DNA of 64,000 bases, from the NCBI GenBank assembly GCA_022821865.1, contig JAJECW010000002.1:1-64000 (forward strand), in the 5' to 3' direction. The DNA comes from Pseudomonadales bacterium (GTDB lineage Bacteria; Pseudomonadota; Gammaproteobacteria; Pseudomonadales; Pseudohongiellaceae). Numbering within the stretch: the first letter of the stretch is position 1; every line of letters starts with the position of its first letter. The notes under the pieces are model-generated. The model did not search any database. It was not told the origin of the DNA and was given only the letters and a program-made list of their open reading frames with translations. A program made the translations under genes and the position numbers. Positions 1-9,064 of the stretch are shown here, piece by piece.

Positions 1-140
1 AACTCCATCCGTGGAGTTTTTCATTATCGCAAAACAAAAGCGTGGTTTTGTTTTGCTCCCGAATTCAATGGCTTACGCCATCGAATTCGGCGGCACTTCC
101 ATGTGCCGCAGGGAAGCTCTGACTTGATCAGAGCTTCCCT
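1..140 (-). repeat. Family A five-hairpin repeat, copy A1 (cut by left edge)
   Basis: Copy of a dispersed element also found at 14271, 26391, 53053 and 56211. In family orientation it is five consecutive stem-loops: a 13-bp palindrome with arms AGGGAAGCTCTGA/TCAGAGCTTCCCT, a GCGGCAC/GTGCCGC hairpin, a GAATTC-containing hairpin, an A/T-rich GCAAAACAAAA/TTTTGTTTTGC hairpin, and AAAACTCCA/TGGAGTTTT with flanking A and T runs. This copy lies 6 bp past the stop codon of the SDR gene, so it could end its transcript. Confidence 0.9.
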
Positions 141-146
141 AATGTT

Positions 147-917
147 TCAGATCGCCGGCATGCGGATGCCGGCGTCCAGCCTGATGGTTTCGCCGTTAAG
201 ATAGGCGCATCCGACGATATGCGCCACCTCGGCGGCGAATTCCTCGGGCTGCCCGAGCCGTTTCGGAAACTGGGTGATCGAAACCAGCGCCTGTTTCAGC
301 TCGTCCGGAGCCGCGGCGAGCAATGGCGTCTCGAATACGCCCGGCGCCACGGTCATCACGCGAATGCCCTGCCTCGCCAGATCGCGGGCGATGGGCAAGG
401 TCATCGCGACGATGCCTCCCTTGGACGCGGCGTACCCGGCCTGGCCGGTCTGGCCGTCGAAAGCCGCGACCGACGCGACATTGACGATGACGCCGCGTTC
501 GCCGTCACCGCCATCGGCTTCGTTTTCGTTCATGATCGCGGCGCACAGCCGCAGCACATTGAAGGTGCCGATCAGGTTCACCCGCACGATATGTTCGAAG
601 CGCGCCAGCGGCATCGGGCCGTCGCGGCCCACGGTGCGCGCGGCGCCGCCGATGCCGGCGGAATTGACATTGATATGGATGGCGCCGAAACGCTCGCGGG
701 TCGCGGCGATGGCGGCGGCTACCGAGTCTTCGTCGGTGACGTCGCCCGCATGCCAGGACGCCCGCTCGCCGAGTTCCGCCCCGGCCTCGCGCAGCAATTC
801 CCCGTTGCGGTCGAACAGCATGACACTGGCGCCGGCGCCGAGAAAATTCCTGGCGACCGCCAGGCCAAGGCCCGAAGCGGCGCCCGTGATAAAAGCCGTT
901 TTTCCCGCAATTTCCAT
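147..917 (-). CDS. SDR family dehydrogenase, 3-hydroxyacyl-CoA dehydrogenase type II (HSD10)-like
   Basis: A 256-residue classical short-chain dehydrogenase, predicted to be a cytosolic NAD(P)-dependent oxidoreductase. The nucleotide-binding glycine motif ITGAASGLG is at about residues 9-17, and the catalytic YAASK has Tyr162 and Lys166, with a Ser in NVASVAA about 13 residues earlier. The whole-length pattern resembles HSD10/3-hydroxy-2-methylbutyryl-CoA dehydrogenases, which act in isoleucine and fatty acid degradation; the exact substrate is inferred. The frame stays open much further upstream, but MEIAGKTAFITG at 917 is the natural family start and the upstream residues look non-coding. 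It is transcribed away from the TonB receptor gene. Repeat A1 follows its stop codon. Confidence 0.85.
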   Translation of the reverse strand: MEIAGKTAFITGAASGLGLAVARNFLGAGASVMLFDRNGELLREAGAELGERASWHAGDVTDEDSVAAAIAATRERFGAIHINVNSAGIGGAARTVGRDGPMPLARFEHIVRVNLIGTFNVLRLCAAIMNENEADGGDGERGVIVNVASVAAFDGQTGQAGYAASKGGIVAMTLPIARDLARQGIRVMTVAPGVFETPLLAAAPDELKQALVSITQFPKRLGQPEEFAAEVAHIVGCAYLNGETIRLDAGIRMPAI

Positions 918-1071
918 GGCTCCCTTCGCCCTCCTGTTTCGCGAGCAGGCAAGCATAGTGCAAGTATTCATGTGCGACAAGGCCAATGCGCTGTGACAAT
1001 ATGCCACATCGGATGCGGAGGATGGCGAAACTATAATTCCCGGGCTGTCAGGAAACGACCGGGAGAATGCG

Positions 1072-3255
1072 GTGTCTGGTATATGGGAGTCTGGAAAAAA
1101 GGACTTGTCTGGCGCTGTCCTTGCGTCATTGCTGCTGGCCTGCGGCGGACCGCTTTTCGCCCAGGGAGAGGAAATTGCCGAGATTCGCGTGGTCGGGCGG
1201 AAGGAATTTCTTGAAACCCGGTTCAATGCGCGGCGCACCAGTTCCGCTGCGGATTCCGCCCTGCTGATCAATCGCGTTCCCGGCGGCGGCGCCAACCACA
1301 ACGGGCCGCTCACCGGGCAAATCCAGTATCGCGGCATGTTCGGCCCCCGCATCAATGTGCGCATCGACGGCATGCTGATTCACGGCGGCGGGCCCAACTG
1401 GATGGCGCCTCCATTGCACCATATTCCTTCGGCCCTGATGGAAAACCTGGTGGTGGAACAGGGCATTGCCTCCATATCCACCGGCGGCGGCATTGGCGGC
1501 GCGGCCACGGCCAGATGGAAGCGGCCCGCATTCAATGACGACAGCGGCTGGGACTGGCGCGGCGATTCCGAATTCTCGGCGGGTTCCGCCGCCGGCAGCG
1601 CCAGCGGGTCGCTGATTTTTGGCGGCGGCAATGCCAACCACCGCCTCTATGGCATTGGCAATATCGACCAGGGCGGCAATTACGATTCAACCCATGGCGA
1701 AGTGGCGGCGACCGGCTACAGCCGCGACATTTACGGCGTCGGCTACGGCTTCCGCGGCGGCGCCCATGAAGTGCTGATCGACGCCCACCGTATCGAAACC
1801 GAGGACAGCGGCACCCCCACCCTGCCCATGGATATCGACTGGTTCGACACCGGCACCTTCAACTTCCGCTACAACGGACAAATCGGCGAAGTCGGCGTCG
1901 AACTTGGCGTATACCAGTCTTCCATCGAACACGGCATGAACAATTACCTGCTGCGTCCCGCGCCGGATTTTTCCAGCCTTTCGCTGGCGCCTTTTGCCGG
2001 CGATGACAAGCGTTTTGCATTCGCCGGGAGCGAAGAATCCGGCTTCCGACTCGCGTTCAATCTCGGCCTGGGGCCGGGCCTGCTTGAAGTGGGCGCGGAA
2101 GGCAAGAGCGGCGAGCACGACGTGCGCGTGACCGATCCGGATTTCGGCCCCTTTTTCGTGGAAAACTTCCACGGCGTGGAAACCCGCGGCACATCGCTTT
2201 TCGCCCAGTGGTCGGCGATTCCGGCCAGCGACTGGTATCTTGAACTTGGCGCCAGGATGGAACAGGTGGACATGAGCGCCGGCGAGGTTGACGCTTTCCC
2301 CGCCCGGCTGGTGGACATGAACCCTGCCATGTGGGGCATGGGCAGTCCGCCCCGGGCGGTGTGGATGCTGCGCCAGGGGTTCAACTCACGGGACCGCGAG
2401 CAGCGGGACGACAATCACGACCTGGTGGCCAAACTGCGCCACCAGTTGACCGCAAACCTCGTGGTGGAAGCCGGCTATGGCCGCAAGACCCGCTCGCCGC
2501 TGTACCAGGAGCGCTATCTGTGGATTCCGCTGGAAATCAATGCCGGCCTTGGCGACGGCAACAACTATGTCGGCAATCCCGACCTGCAGCCGGAAACCTC
2601 GAACCAGTTCGAACTCGGCTTTGACTGGACCGACGGCGCCGCCTGGGTTTCCCCCCGGTTCTTCGTCCGCAATGTCGATCACTACATCCAGGGCGTGCCG
2701 GCCACCCACATGGCGGTCATCGGCGTAAGCCGCAACGCCAACGGCGACCCCACCCCGCTCATGTTCGCCAATACCGAAGCCGATTTCCGCGGCTTCGATC
2801 TGAGTTTCGGATTCGCCATCAACGAAAGCTGGCGGGTGGAAGGCATGGCGTCACAGGTGAACGCCGAACGCGGCGATATCCCGGACCACCTGTACCGGAT
2901 CAACCCGGGCAATGGCCGGGTATCGCTGTTCTATGAAACCGGCGACTTCTCGGCCCGCATCGAACAGGTCGTCGTGCTGGAGCAGGACCAGATTTCCCGC
3001 ACCAACACCCACGACCCGATGAACCCCAGGAACAATGCCAACCCCACCGGCGGCTACAACCTGACCAATGTCTACCTGAACTGGTTCACCGGCCACGGCA
3101 TGACCTTCACCCTCGGCGCCGAAAACCTTTTCGATGCCGATTATGTCGATCACCTCACCGGATTCAACCGCGTAATGAACAGCGTCGTCCCGGTGGGCAG
3201 CCGCATGTTCGGCCAGGGCATGAATCTCTTCGGCCGCGTCCAGTTCCAGTGGTAG
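1072..3255 (+). CDS. TonB-dependent outer-membrane receptor
   Basis: 727 residues. An N-terminal signal segment (AVLASLLLACGGPLFAQ) is followed by a TonB-box-like EIRVVG stretch, a plug domain (about residues 40-150) with RVPGGG and YRGMFGPRINVRIDGM motifs, and a beta-barrel ending in an aromatic residue (FGRVQFQW), as expected for outer-membrane insertion. Members import iron complexes, cobalamin, copper or carbohydrates using TonB energy. Substrate cannot be read from sequence; the plug has some likeness to copper/NosA-OprC type receptors, which is only a suggestion. The start is GTG, supported by GGGAG six bases upstream; a perfect TATAAT at 1032-1037 may be its -10 box. The oxidase-assembly genes that follow would fit a metal cargo, but this is inference. 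Confidence 0.85.
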   Translation: MSGIWESGKKDLSGAVLASLLLACGGPLFAQGEEIAEIRVVGRKEFLETRFNARRTSSAADSALLINRVPGGGANHNGPLTGQIQYRGMFGPRINVRIDGMLIHGGGPNWMAPPLHHIPSALMENLVVEQGIASISTGGGIGGAATARWKRPAFNDDSGWDWRGDSEFSAGSAAGSASGSLIFGGGNANHRLYGIGNIDQGGNYDSTHGEVAATGYSRDIYGVGYGFRGGAHEVLIDAHRIETEDSGTPTLPMDIDWFDTGTFNFRYNGQIGEVGVELGVYQSSIEHGMNNYLLRPAPDFSSLSLAPFAGDDKRFAFAGSEESGFRLAFNLGLGPGLLEVGAEGKSGEHDVRVTDPDFGPFFVENFHGVETRGTSLFAQWSAIPASDWYLELGARMEQVDMSAGEVDAFPARLVDMNPAMWGMGSPPRAVWMLRQGFNSRDREQRDDNHDLVAKLRHQLTANLVVEAGYGRKTRSPLYQERYLWIPLEINAGLGDGNNYVGNPDLQPETSNQFELGFDWTDGAAWVSPRFFVRNVDHYIQGVPATHMAVIGVSRNANGDPTPLMFANTEADFRGFDLSFGFAINESWRVEGMASQVNAERGDIPDHLYRINPGNGRVSLFYETGDFSARIEQVVVLEQDQISRTNTHDPMNPRNNANPTGGYNLTNVYLNWFTGHGMTFTLGAENLFDADYVDHLTGFNRVMNSVVPVGSRMFGQGMNLFGRVQFQW

Positions 3256-3359
3256 TGGGCGGCAGCTTGAGATTCAGGCCGAAAAATGCTTGAATGCGCA
3301 GCCACTCGGCGGCGCTTCATTCCACCTCCCCCGCCGCTCCGCGACTGGCCCAGCAATTG

Positions 3360-4247
3360 ATGACAGAAACCGCAGTCCGGCAAGTTTTCGCCTCCTGGCG
3401 CGACTACTACGAAATGTGCAAGCCCCGCGTGGTCATGCTCATGATCCTGACTTCGCTAGTGGGCATGTTTCTCGCCGTGCCCGGCATGGTTCCCTGGCGC
3501 GTGCTTCTGCTCGGCAACCTCGGCATTGCGCTGGTTTCCTGCTCAGGCGCCGCTGTCAATCACCTCCTGGACCGCCGCATCGACCGCATCATGGGCCGCA
3601 CTTCCGGTCGGCCGCTGCCGCAAGGCCGGGTCGAGCCGGTGCAGGCCGCGATTTTTGCGCTGCTGCTCTGCGCCAGTGGCATGGGCATTTTACTGGTGTG
3701 GATCAATCCGCTCTGCGCCTGGCTCACGCTGGCTTCCTTCGTGGGCTACGCCTTCATTTATACCGGCTACCTGAAACACGCCACTCCCCAGAATATCGTC
3801 ATCGGCGGGCTTGCCGGCGCCATGCCGCCGCTGCTTGGCTGGTCGGCGGTGACCGGAACCATCGAAGCCGACGCCCTGGTGCTGGTGCTGATCATCTTCG
3901 CCTGGACGCCGCCGCATTTCTGGGCGCTGGCGATTCACCGCAAGGACGAATACGCCCGCTCCGGCGTTCCCATGCTGCCGGTCACCCACGGCGAATATGC
4001 GACCCGGGTGCATATCGTGGCGTATACCCTCATTCTGGTGGCGGCAAGCGTCATCCCCTGGTTTACCGGCATGAGCGGCCGGCTCTACCTGGCCGCCGCG
4101 CTGCTGCTTGGCGCCGGATTCCTGTACTGGTCGGGCCGGCTCATGTTCCGCCCGCGGTCGGATGTTCCCATGCGCACTTTCGGTTATTCCATCGTCTACC
4201 TCGCGCTGCTTTTCGCCGCCCTGCTGGTGGACCACTACCTGGCCTGA
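3360..4247 (+). CDS. ctaB: Protoheme IX farnesyltransferase (heme O synthase)
   Basis: 295 residues, the usual CyoE/CtaB length. It is an integral membrane UbiA-family prenyltransferase that adds a farnesyl group to heme B to make heme O for terminal oxidases. The first aspartate motif NHLLDRRID (Asn67, Asp71, Asp75) and the following MGRTSGRPLPQG are characteristic, as is WTPPHFWALAIHRKDEY in the second half. Several hydrophobic helices span the rest. An in-frame ATG at 3294 would add 22 residues of low-complexity sequence; the ATG at 3360 begins directly with a typical N-terminus (KPRVV about 20 residues in) and is preferred. The Sco gene starts 7 bases after its stop, so the two form an oxidase-assembly operon. 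The cytochrome oxidase subunit genes are not in the window. Confidence 0.95.
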   Translation: MTETAVRQVFASWRDYYEMCKPRVVMLMILTSLVGMFLAVPGMVPWRVLLLGNLGIALVSCSGAAVNHLLDRRIDRIMGRTSGRPLPQGRVEPVQAAIFALLLCASGMGILLVWINPLCAWLTLASFVGYAFIYTGYLKHATPQNIVIGGLAGAMPPLLGWSAVTGTIEADALVLVLIIFAWTPPHFWALAIHRKDEYARSGVPMLPVTHGEYATRVHIVAYTLILVAASVIPWFTGMSGRLYLAAALLLGAGFLYWSGRLMFRPRSDVPMRTFGYSIVYLALLFAALLVDHYLA

Positions 4248-4254
4248 ATGGCAC

Positions 4255-4914
4255 ATGGCCGCCATCCGCCTCAACCGCACAGTCTGGCTGGCATTCGTCC
4301 TGCTGAACGTGCTGCTGTTGATGCTGATCGCGCTGCTGCTGCAGTTTCGCGCCGGCCGCGCCGAGCTTGCCCGGCTTGACGGCCTCGGCGCGGCGGTTTA
4401 TCCCGAACCGGTTCCGCTGCGTGAAATTGCCCTGAGCGACCAGCGCGGACAGCCATTTGACCTTGGCGACATGCGCGGCGCATGGAACCTGGTGTTTTTC
4501 GGTTTCAGCAATTGCCCCGACATGTGCCCCCTGACCCTGGCGGAAATCGAGCGCTACTACCGGGACCGGGGGGAGTCCGCGGAAGCGCCGGTGCAGGTCG
4601 TTTTTGTTTCGATCGACCCGGCTGACACCCCGGCCATCATCGGCGAGTATCTGGATGAATTCCACGAGGATTTCATCGGTCTCAGCGGCAGCAGGGAAGC
4701 CGTTGCCGGGTTTGCCGGCCAGATGTTCGCCAATACCGGCGCCGGGATGGACGCCGGCCACGGCCAGCCCGCCGATGCCCCCGAAGGCATGATCAGCCAC
4801 AGTATCCATATCGCCGTGGTGGACCCGGTCGGCGAACTGGTTGGCCTGCTGCGGCCGCCGCACCGCGCCGCGGCCATTGGCGAGGCGCTGCGGCTGATCA
4901 TGCAGCGGGCCTGA
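4255..4914 (+). CDS. SCO1/SenC family copper chaperone
   Basis: 219 residues with one N-terminal membrane anchor (about residues 10-30) and a thioredoxin-fold periplasmic domain. The copper-binding CPDMC (Cys87, Cys91) and the distal histidine in ISHSIHI (His182) are present, so copper delivery to the CuA site of cytochrome c oxidase is the expected role. The start at 4255 puts the anchor at the very N-terminus; the same frame is open upstream through the end of ctaB, but that stretch is antisense-like noise. It follows ctaB by 7 bases and precedes polA by 16, so co-transcription with polA is possible. Confidence 0.93.
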   Translation: MAAIRLNRTVWLAFVLLNVLLLMLIALLLQFRAGRAELARLDGLGAAVYPEPVPLREIALSDQRGQPFDLGDMRGAWNLVFFGFSNCPDMCPLTLAEIERYYRDRGESAEAPVQVVFVSIDPADTPAIIGEYLDEFHEDFIGLSGSREAVAGFAGQMFANTGAGMDAGHGQPADAPEGMISHSIHIAVVDPVGELVGLLRPPHRAAAIGEALRLIMQRA

Positions 4915-4930
4915 ACGCGGACAATGAAAC

Positions 4931-7693
4931 ATGGCCGGCAATGAATATCATCCCGAACTTATCCTGGTAGACGGCTCTTCCTACCTGTTTCGCGCCTATC
5001 ACGGGCTGCCGCCCCTGGTGAACAGCCGGCAGCAGCCAACCGGCGCCATCCGCGGCGTGATCAACATGATCCGCAGCCTGCTGAACAAGTATCCCGGCAG
5101 CCGCGTCGGCATTGTTTTCGATGCCAGGGGCAAGACCTTCCGCAGCGAGATCTACGCGGAATACAAGGCGCACCGCCCGCCCATGCCCGAAGACCTGCGC
5201 AGCCAGGTCGAGCCCATCCTCAACATCATCCGCGCCATGGGCCTGCCCCTGCTGATCATCGATGATGTGGAGGCCGATGACGTCATCGGCACGCTCGCGG
5301 TGCAGGCCGGGGCGGACCAGGTGCCCACACTGATTTCCACCGGCGACAAGGATCTGGCCCAGCTTGTCACCGGGCGGGTGGCGCTGATCAACACCATGAA
5401 CGACGAGCTACTCGACCCTGCCGGGGTGGAGCGGAAATTCGGCGTGCGTCCGGAACAGATCATCGATTATCTCGCCCTCATGGGCGACAAGTCCGACAAT
5501 ATTCCCGGCGTCCCTGGCGTGGGCGCGAAAACCGCCGTCAAATGGCTCGGGGAATACGGGTCGATGCGGGGAATCATCGATCATGCCGGCGCCATCAAGG
5601 GCAAGATCGGCGAAAAGCTCAGGGACAATATCGAACAGCTCAGGCTGTCGTACCGGCTCGCCACCATCCGCACCGATGTGCCGCTGGAACTGAAGTACCA
5701 GCAACTCCTGCCGCAGCCCGAGGACAAGCGGGAACTGCACCGCCTGTTCAGCGAACTCGAGTTCCGCACCTGGCTGCGGGAACTCGAATCCGAGGGAGTG
5801 ATTTCCACGCCGGCAACCGGGCCGGCCACCGAAGAGGCGCAGGGCAGACCGGAATCCGAACTTGACCTGGACGCCGCGCCACCCGGGGCCGCAACCACGA
5901 TTATCACCAGCGAAGAGCAACTCCGCGAACTTGTGGCCGAACTCGGCGCCGCTCCCACGTTCAGCTTCAATCTGGAAGCCGAACCCGGGCATTTTCTCCA
6001 GGCCCGCATCATCGGCGCCGCTTTTTGCGCCAAACCCGGCCAGGCCGCCTACATCCCCCTCGACCACGACTACGAGGGCTGCCTCGAACAGTTGTCCGCG
6101 GAGCGGGTTTTCAAAGCGTTGCGGCCATTGCTCGAAGATGCCCTCAAGCCCAAATGCGGCTATGACCTGAAGCACCAGCTCCATCTGCTGGAAAATCTCG
6201 GCATCAGCCTGCGGCCGGTGAAATCCGATGTGCTGCTGGCCTCCTATGTGGCCAACTCGGTGGCCGTGCGGCATCAGCTTGAATCCATCGGCAGGCGGTA
6301 TCTGGACCATGCCCCGCCGGACCTGGAGAGCCTCACCGGCAAGGGTCGCGGGCGGCTTGCCATGCATCAGCTCGGCGTGCGGGAATTCGGCGACTGGGCC
6401 GGCGAACGGGCGGACCTCATCCTGCGCCTGACGGCGACCCTGGAACAGCACCTGCGCGAGAACGGCCAGCTTGAAGGGCTCTATCGTTACTTCGAGATGC
6501 CCCTGGCGCCGGCCCTGCAACGCATGGAGCGCAATGGCATCCTGCTTGACCGGGAGGCCCTGGCGAAGCAGAGCGCCGAACTCGCCGGGCAGCTTGAAGA
6601 GCTTGAACAGGCCGCCTATGCGCTGGCCGGGGAGCGTTTCAACCTGTCCTCGCCCAAGCAATTGCAGGCGCTGCTCTATGACAAGCTGCAACTGCCGGTA
6701 TTGCGCAAGACACCCAAGGGCCAGCCTTCCACCGCCGAGGATGTGCTGCAGGAACTGGCTGAAAACTACGAACTGCCCCGGCTGCTGCTGCGGCACCGGT
6801 CCCTCACCAAACTCAAGTCCACCTATACCGACAAGCTGCCGCTGGAGTTGCAGGCCGGCACCGGCCGCATTCACAGCAGCTTTCAGCAGGCGGTGGCGGC
6901 AACGGGCCGGCTGTCGTCCATCGATCCGAACCTGCAGAACATACCCGCGCGAACCGCCGAAGGCCGCCGGGTGCGCCAGGCCTTTGTCTGCCGGCCGGGA
7001 TACCGGCTTGTGGCGGCGGATTATTCCCAGGTGGAACTGCGCATCATGGCGCATCTGTCGGGCGACCCGGGATTGCTCGCGGCCTTTTCCCGGGCCGAGG
7101 ACATCCACCGCGCCACCGCGGCGGAAGTATTCGGCGTCGCCCTGGAAGATGTGGCGCCCGACCAGCGGCGCAGCGCCAAGGCGATCAATTTCGGCCTGAT
7201 CTACGGTATGTCGGCTTTCGGCCTTGGGCGGCAGTTGAATATCGGTCGGGAAGAGGCCCAGCACTACGTCAACCGCTATTTTGAGCGCTATCCCGGCGTC
7301 CGCGCCTTCATGGACCGCACCCAGGCCCAGGCCACGGAACTCGGCTATGTGGAAACCGTTTTCGGCCGCAGACTGTATCTGCCGGATCTGCGCGCCGGGC
7401 GCGGCATGCTGCGGCGCGCGGCATTGCGCACGGCCATCAACGCCCCCATGCAGGGCACCGCCGCCGACATCATCAAGCAGGCCATGATCGATATCGACCT
7501 GTGGCTCGAAAGTGAACCCATCGACGCCCGCATGCTGTTGCAGGTCCACGACGAACTCGTCTTCGAAGTCAACGAAAACGACCTGCAACTGCTATGCGAC
7601 GGCGTAAAGTTCCGCATGATCAGCGCCGCCGCCCTTGATGTGCCGCTGGTGGTGGACGTTGGCGTCGGCGCCAACTGGGACGAGGCCCACTGA
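4931..7693 (+). CDS. polA: DNA polymerase I, with a degenerate proofreading site
   Basis: 920 residues in three parts: 5'-3' flap exonuclease (about 1-290, with VDGSSYLFRAYHG and DKSDNIPGVPGVG), 3'-5' exonuclease-fold domain (about 315-515) and family A polymerase (about 520-920, with ADYSQVELRIMAHL, RRSAKAINFGLIYG and QVHDELVFEV). It processes Okazaki fragments and fills repair gaps. Aligned by eye with E. coli Pol I, the metal ligands of the proofreading site are mostly gone: Asp355 becomes Asn347, Asp424 becomes Gln416, Tyr497 becomes Trp489 and Asp501 becomes Arg493; only the Glu357 equivalent (Glu349) remains. The enzyme therefore probably does not proofread. The polymerase and flap nuclease motifs look intact. 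Its last 74 bases overlap the convergent engB gene. Confidence 0.97.
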   Translation: MAGNEYHPELILVDGSSYLFRAYHGLPPLVNSRQQPTGAIRGVINMIRSLLNKYPGSRVGIVFDARGKTFRSEIYAEYKAHRPPMPEDLRSQVEPILNIIRAMGLPLLIIDDVEADDVIGTLAVQAGADQVPTLISTGDKDLAQLVTGRVALINTMNDELLDPAGVERKFGVRPEQIIDYLALMGDKSDNIPGVPGVGAKTAVKWLGEYGSMRGIIDHAGAIKGKIGEKLRDNIEQLRLSYRLATIRTDVPLELKYQQLLPQPEDKRELHRLFSELEFRTWLRELESEGVISTPATGPATEEAQGRPESELDLDAAPPGAATTIITSEEQLRELVAELGAAPTFSFNLEAEPGHFLQARIIGAAFCAKPGQAAYIPLDHDYEGCLEQLSAERVFKALRPLLEDALKPKCGYDLKHQLHLLENLGISLRPVKSDVLLASYVANSVAVRHQLESIGRRYLDHAPPDLESLTGKGRGRLAMHQLGVREFGDWAGERADLILRLTATLEQHLRENGQLEGLYRYFEMPLAPALQRMERNGILLDREALAKQSAELAGQLEELEQAAYALAGERFNLSSPKQLQALLYDKLQLPVLRKTPKGQPSTAEDVLQELAENYELPRLLLRHRSLTKLKSTYTDKLPLELQAGTGRIHSSFQQAVAATGRLSSIDPNLQNIPARTAEGRRVRQAFVCRPGYRLVAADYSQVELRIMAHLSGDPGLLAAFSRAEDIHRATAAEVFGVALEDVAPDQRRSAKAINFGLIYGMSAFGLGRQLNIGREEAQHYVNRYFERYPGVRAFMDRTQAQATELGYVETVFGRRLYLPDLRAGRGMLRRAALRTAINAPMQGTAADIIKQAMIDIDLWLESEPIDARMLLQVHDELVFEVNENDLQLLCDGVKFRMISAAALDVPLVVDVGVGANWDEAH

Positions 7694-8291
7694 GCGGTTC
7701 CTGGTCCAGCCAGCTTTCCAGCCGTTCCCGGGTCTGTTCCAGGCCGATGCCGGCAGTGGCGGAAAACAATTGCACTTCCAGGGCGCCGCGACCGGACAAT
7801 TCCTTGCGTACCGCCGACATGACATTGTGGGCGGGATTCCGCTTCAGCTTGTCCGCCTTGGTCAGCAGCAGATGCAAGGGCAGCCCGGACTCCTGGGCCC
7901 AGTCGATCATCCGCCGGTCAAATTCCTTCAGCGGATGCCGGATATCGCTGAGCAGCACGATGCCCTGAAGCTGGTCCCTGCCGGTGAGGTAATACCGCAT
8001 TTCCCGCTGCCATTGCGCCTTGACTTCCAGGGGCACCCTGGCGTAGCCATAACCCGGCAAATCCACAAGGTAGCGCCCGGCAAGACCCGGCACCAGAAAG
8101 AAATTCAGCATCTGCGTCCGTCCCGGCGTCTTGCTCGTCCGCGCCAGCCGGGACTGTCGGCAAATCGCATTGATGGCGCTGGACTTTCCGGCGTTCGACC
8201 GCCCGGCGAAAGCCACCTCCGCCAGACTGTCGCCAGGATACCCATCCAGCGAAACCGCACTGGTGGCGAACGTTGTCTGGTCGAAGTTCAT
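7620..8291 (-). CDS. engB: Ribosome biogenesis GTP-binding protein EngB (YsxC/YihA)
   Basis: 223 residues. Small TRAFAC GTPase needed for large ribosomal subunit assembly. G1 GRSNAGKSS is at residues 30-38, the switch I region follows (TSKTPGRTQ), G3 DLPG is at 77-80 with YGYA after it, and G4 TKAD is at 144-147. The family normally ends near residue 200; here the frame runs on into a basic, proline-rich tail (RRRQRPPPAAHQGRRR) that is simply the antisense of the polA 3' end. The two genes converge and overlap by 74 bases, so this tail is probably a by-product of compaction. Confidence 0.93.
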   Translation of the reverse strand: MNFDQTTFATSAVSLDGYPGDSLAEVAFAGRSNAGKSSAINAICRQSRLARTSKTPGRTQMLNFFLVPGLAGRYLVDLPGYGYARVPLEVKAQWQREMRYYLTGRDQLQGIVLLSDIRHPLKEFDRRMIDWAQESGLPLHLLLTKADKLKRNPAHNVMSAVRKELSGRGALEVQLFSATAGIGLEQTRERLESWLDQEPLSGPRPSWRRRQRPPPAAHQGRRR

Positions 8292-8351
8292 TGCGTTCGC
8301 AGGCCGTGTTGCGAGTGAACACGGCTCTCGCTCCAGCGACGACTCGAAGGC

Positions 8352-8993
8352 CTACAACGCAGCGCGTTCCCGATCGATGAGGAAATCCACGACTTCCAGC
8401 ATCATTTGCTGGGTTGGCACATCCGGACCCGTGGCGATCAGGTACTTGCCGTTGACGATCATGTTGGGAGTGCTCTGGATGCGGTAGTCCTGCATGCGGC
8501 TTTCGGCCTGGTTGATCCGGGTGCGGACGCCGAATGAATTGAAGGCCCGGCTGAATTCTTCCTCGTCGATACCGTGGCTGGCGAACAGATCGCCGATCTG
8601 CCGTTCGTTCTGCAGCCGGTTGCCTTCTAGGTTGATGGCGTTGAAGACCGGCTCGTGGACGATGTCCACGGCGTCCAGCGCCTCGGCGGTGTAGTAGATC
8701 TGGGCGTGGATTTTCATCAGTCCGTTCCACATGGCGGGAAAGCGGAGGAAGTCGATATCGTCGGCCATGTTCGCCTTCCAGTCTTCGACCAGGGGCTCGA
8801 AGCGGAAGCAGTGGGAGCAGCCGTACCAGAACGCCTCGATCACTTCGACTTTGGAAGGGTCGCGGGTGTTGACCGGAACGGGCAAGGTCACATAGTGCGT
8901 GCCATCCACAAATCTTTCCACCTGCCCGAAAGCCGTGTTGGCCAGGGGCAGCGCGAGGGCAAGGGCGAATATCGCAAGTGTTCTTCTGATCAT
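8352..8993 (-). CDS. dsbA: Periplasmic thiol:disulfide oxidoreductase, DsbA family
   Basis: 213 residues with a clear Sec signal peptide (ALALALPLANTAFG). A thioredoxin fold with inserted helical domain introduces disulfides into exported proteins. The active site reads FWYGCSHCF (Cys59-Cys62), that is CSHC instead of the common CPHC; the dipeptide between the cysteines tunes redox potential. The cis-proline loop is STPNMIVNGKY. In many gammaproteobacteria dsbA lies beside cytochrome c4 and engB, as here, which supports the assignment. Confidence 0.93.
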   Translation of the reverse strand: MIRRTLAIFALALALPLANTAFGQVERFVDGTHYVTLPVPVNTRDPSKVEVIEAFWYGCSHCFRFEPLVEDWKANMADDIDFLRFPAMWNGLMKIHAQIYYTAEALDAVDIVHEPVFNAINLEGNRLQNERQIGDLFASHGIDEEEFSRAFNSFGVRTRINQAESRMQDYRIQSTPNMIVNGKYLIATGPDVPTQQMMLEVVDFLIDRERAAL

Positions 8994-9044
8994 GGATTCA
9001 CTCCGGGTCGGTTCAGCATCATCCAGTTGTCTGGAAAACTACCA

Positions 9045-9064
9045 CAGGCGGGCGCGGGCTCCTA
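9045..9064 (-). repeat. Degenerate family B end at the cytochrome c4 stop codon
   Basis: Read on the minus strand this is TAGGAGCCCGCGCCCGCCTG, a close match to the family B end TAGGAGCCTGCGCC. Its TAG is the cytochrome c4 stop codon. No second end was seen, so it is either a solo end or a chance match. Confidence 0.4.

Noticed and set aside
147..1373. 408-residue version of the SDR protein
   Set aside because: The first 152 residues would be antisense to the TonB receptor gene and its promoter; the family start is at 917.
5408..7588. Very long antisense open frame (726 codons) within polA
   Set aside because: It is the complement of a strongly supported gene, has no domain of its own, and results from high GC content. 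The same holds for long frames opposite clpB (17625-19970), the molybdenum subunit (34629-37013), the PQQ dehydrogenase (39827-42022) and ppc (43786-45690).
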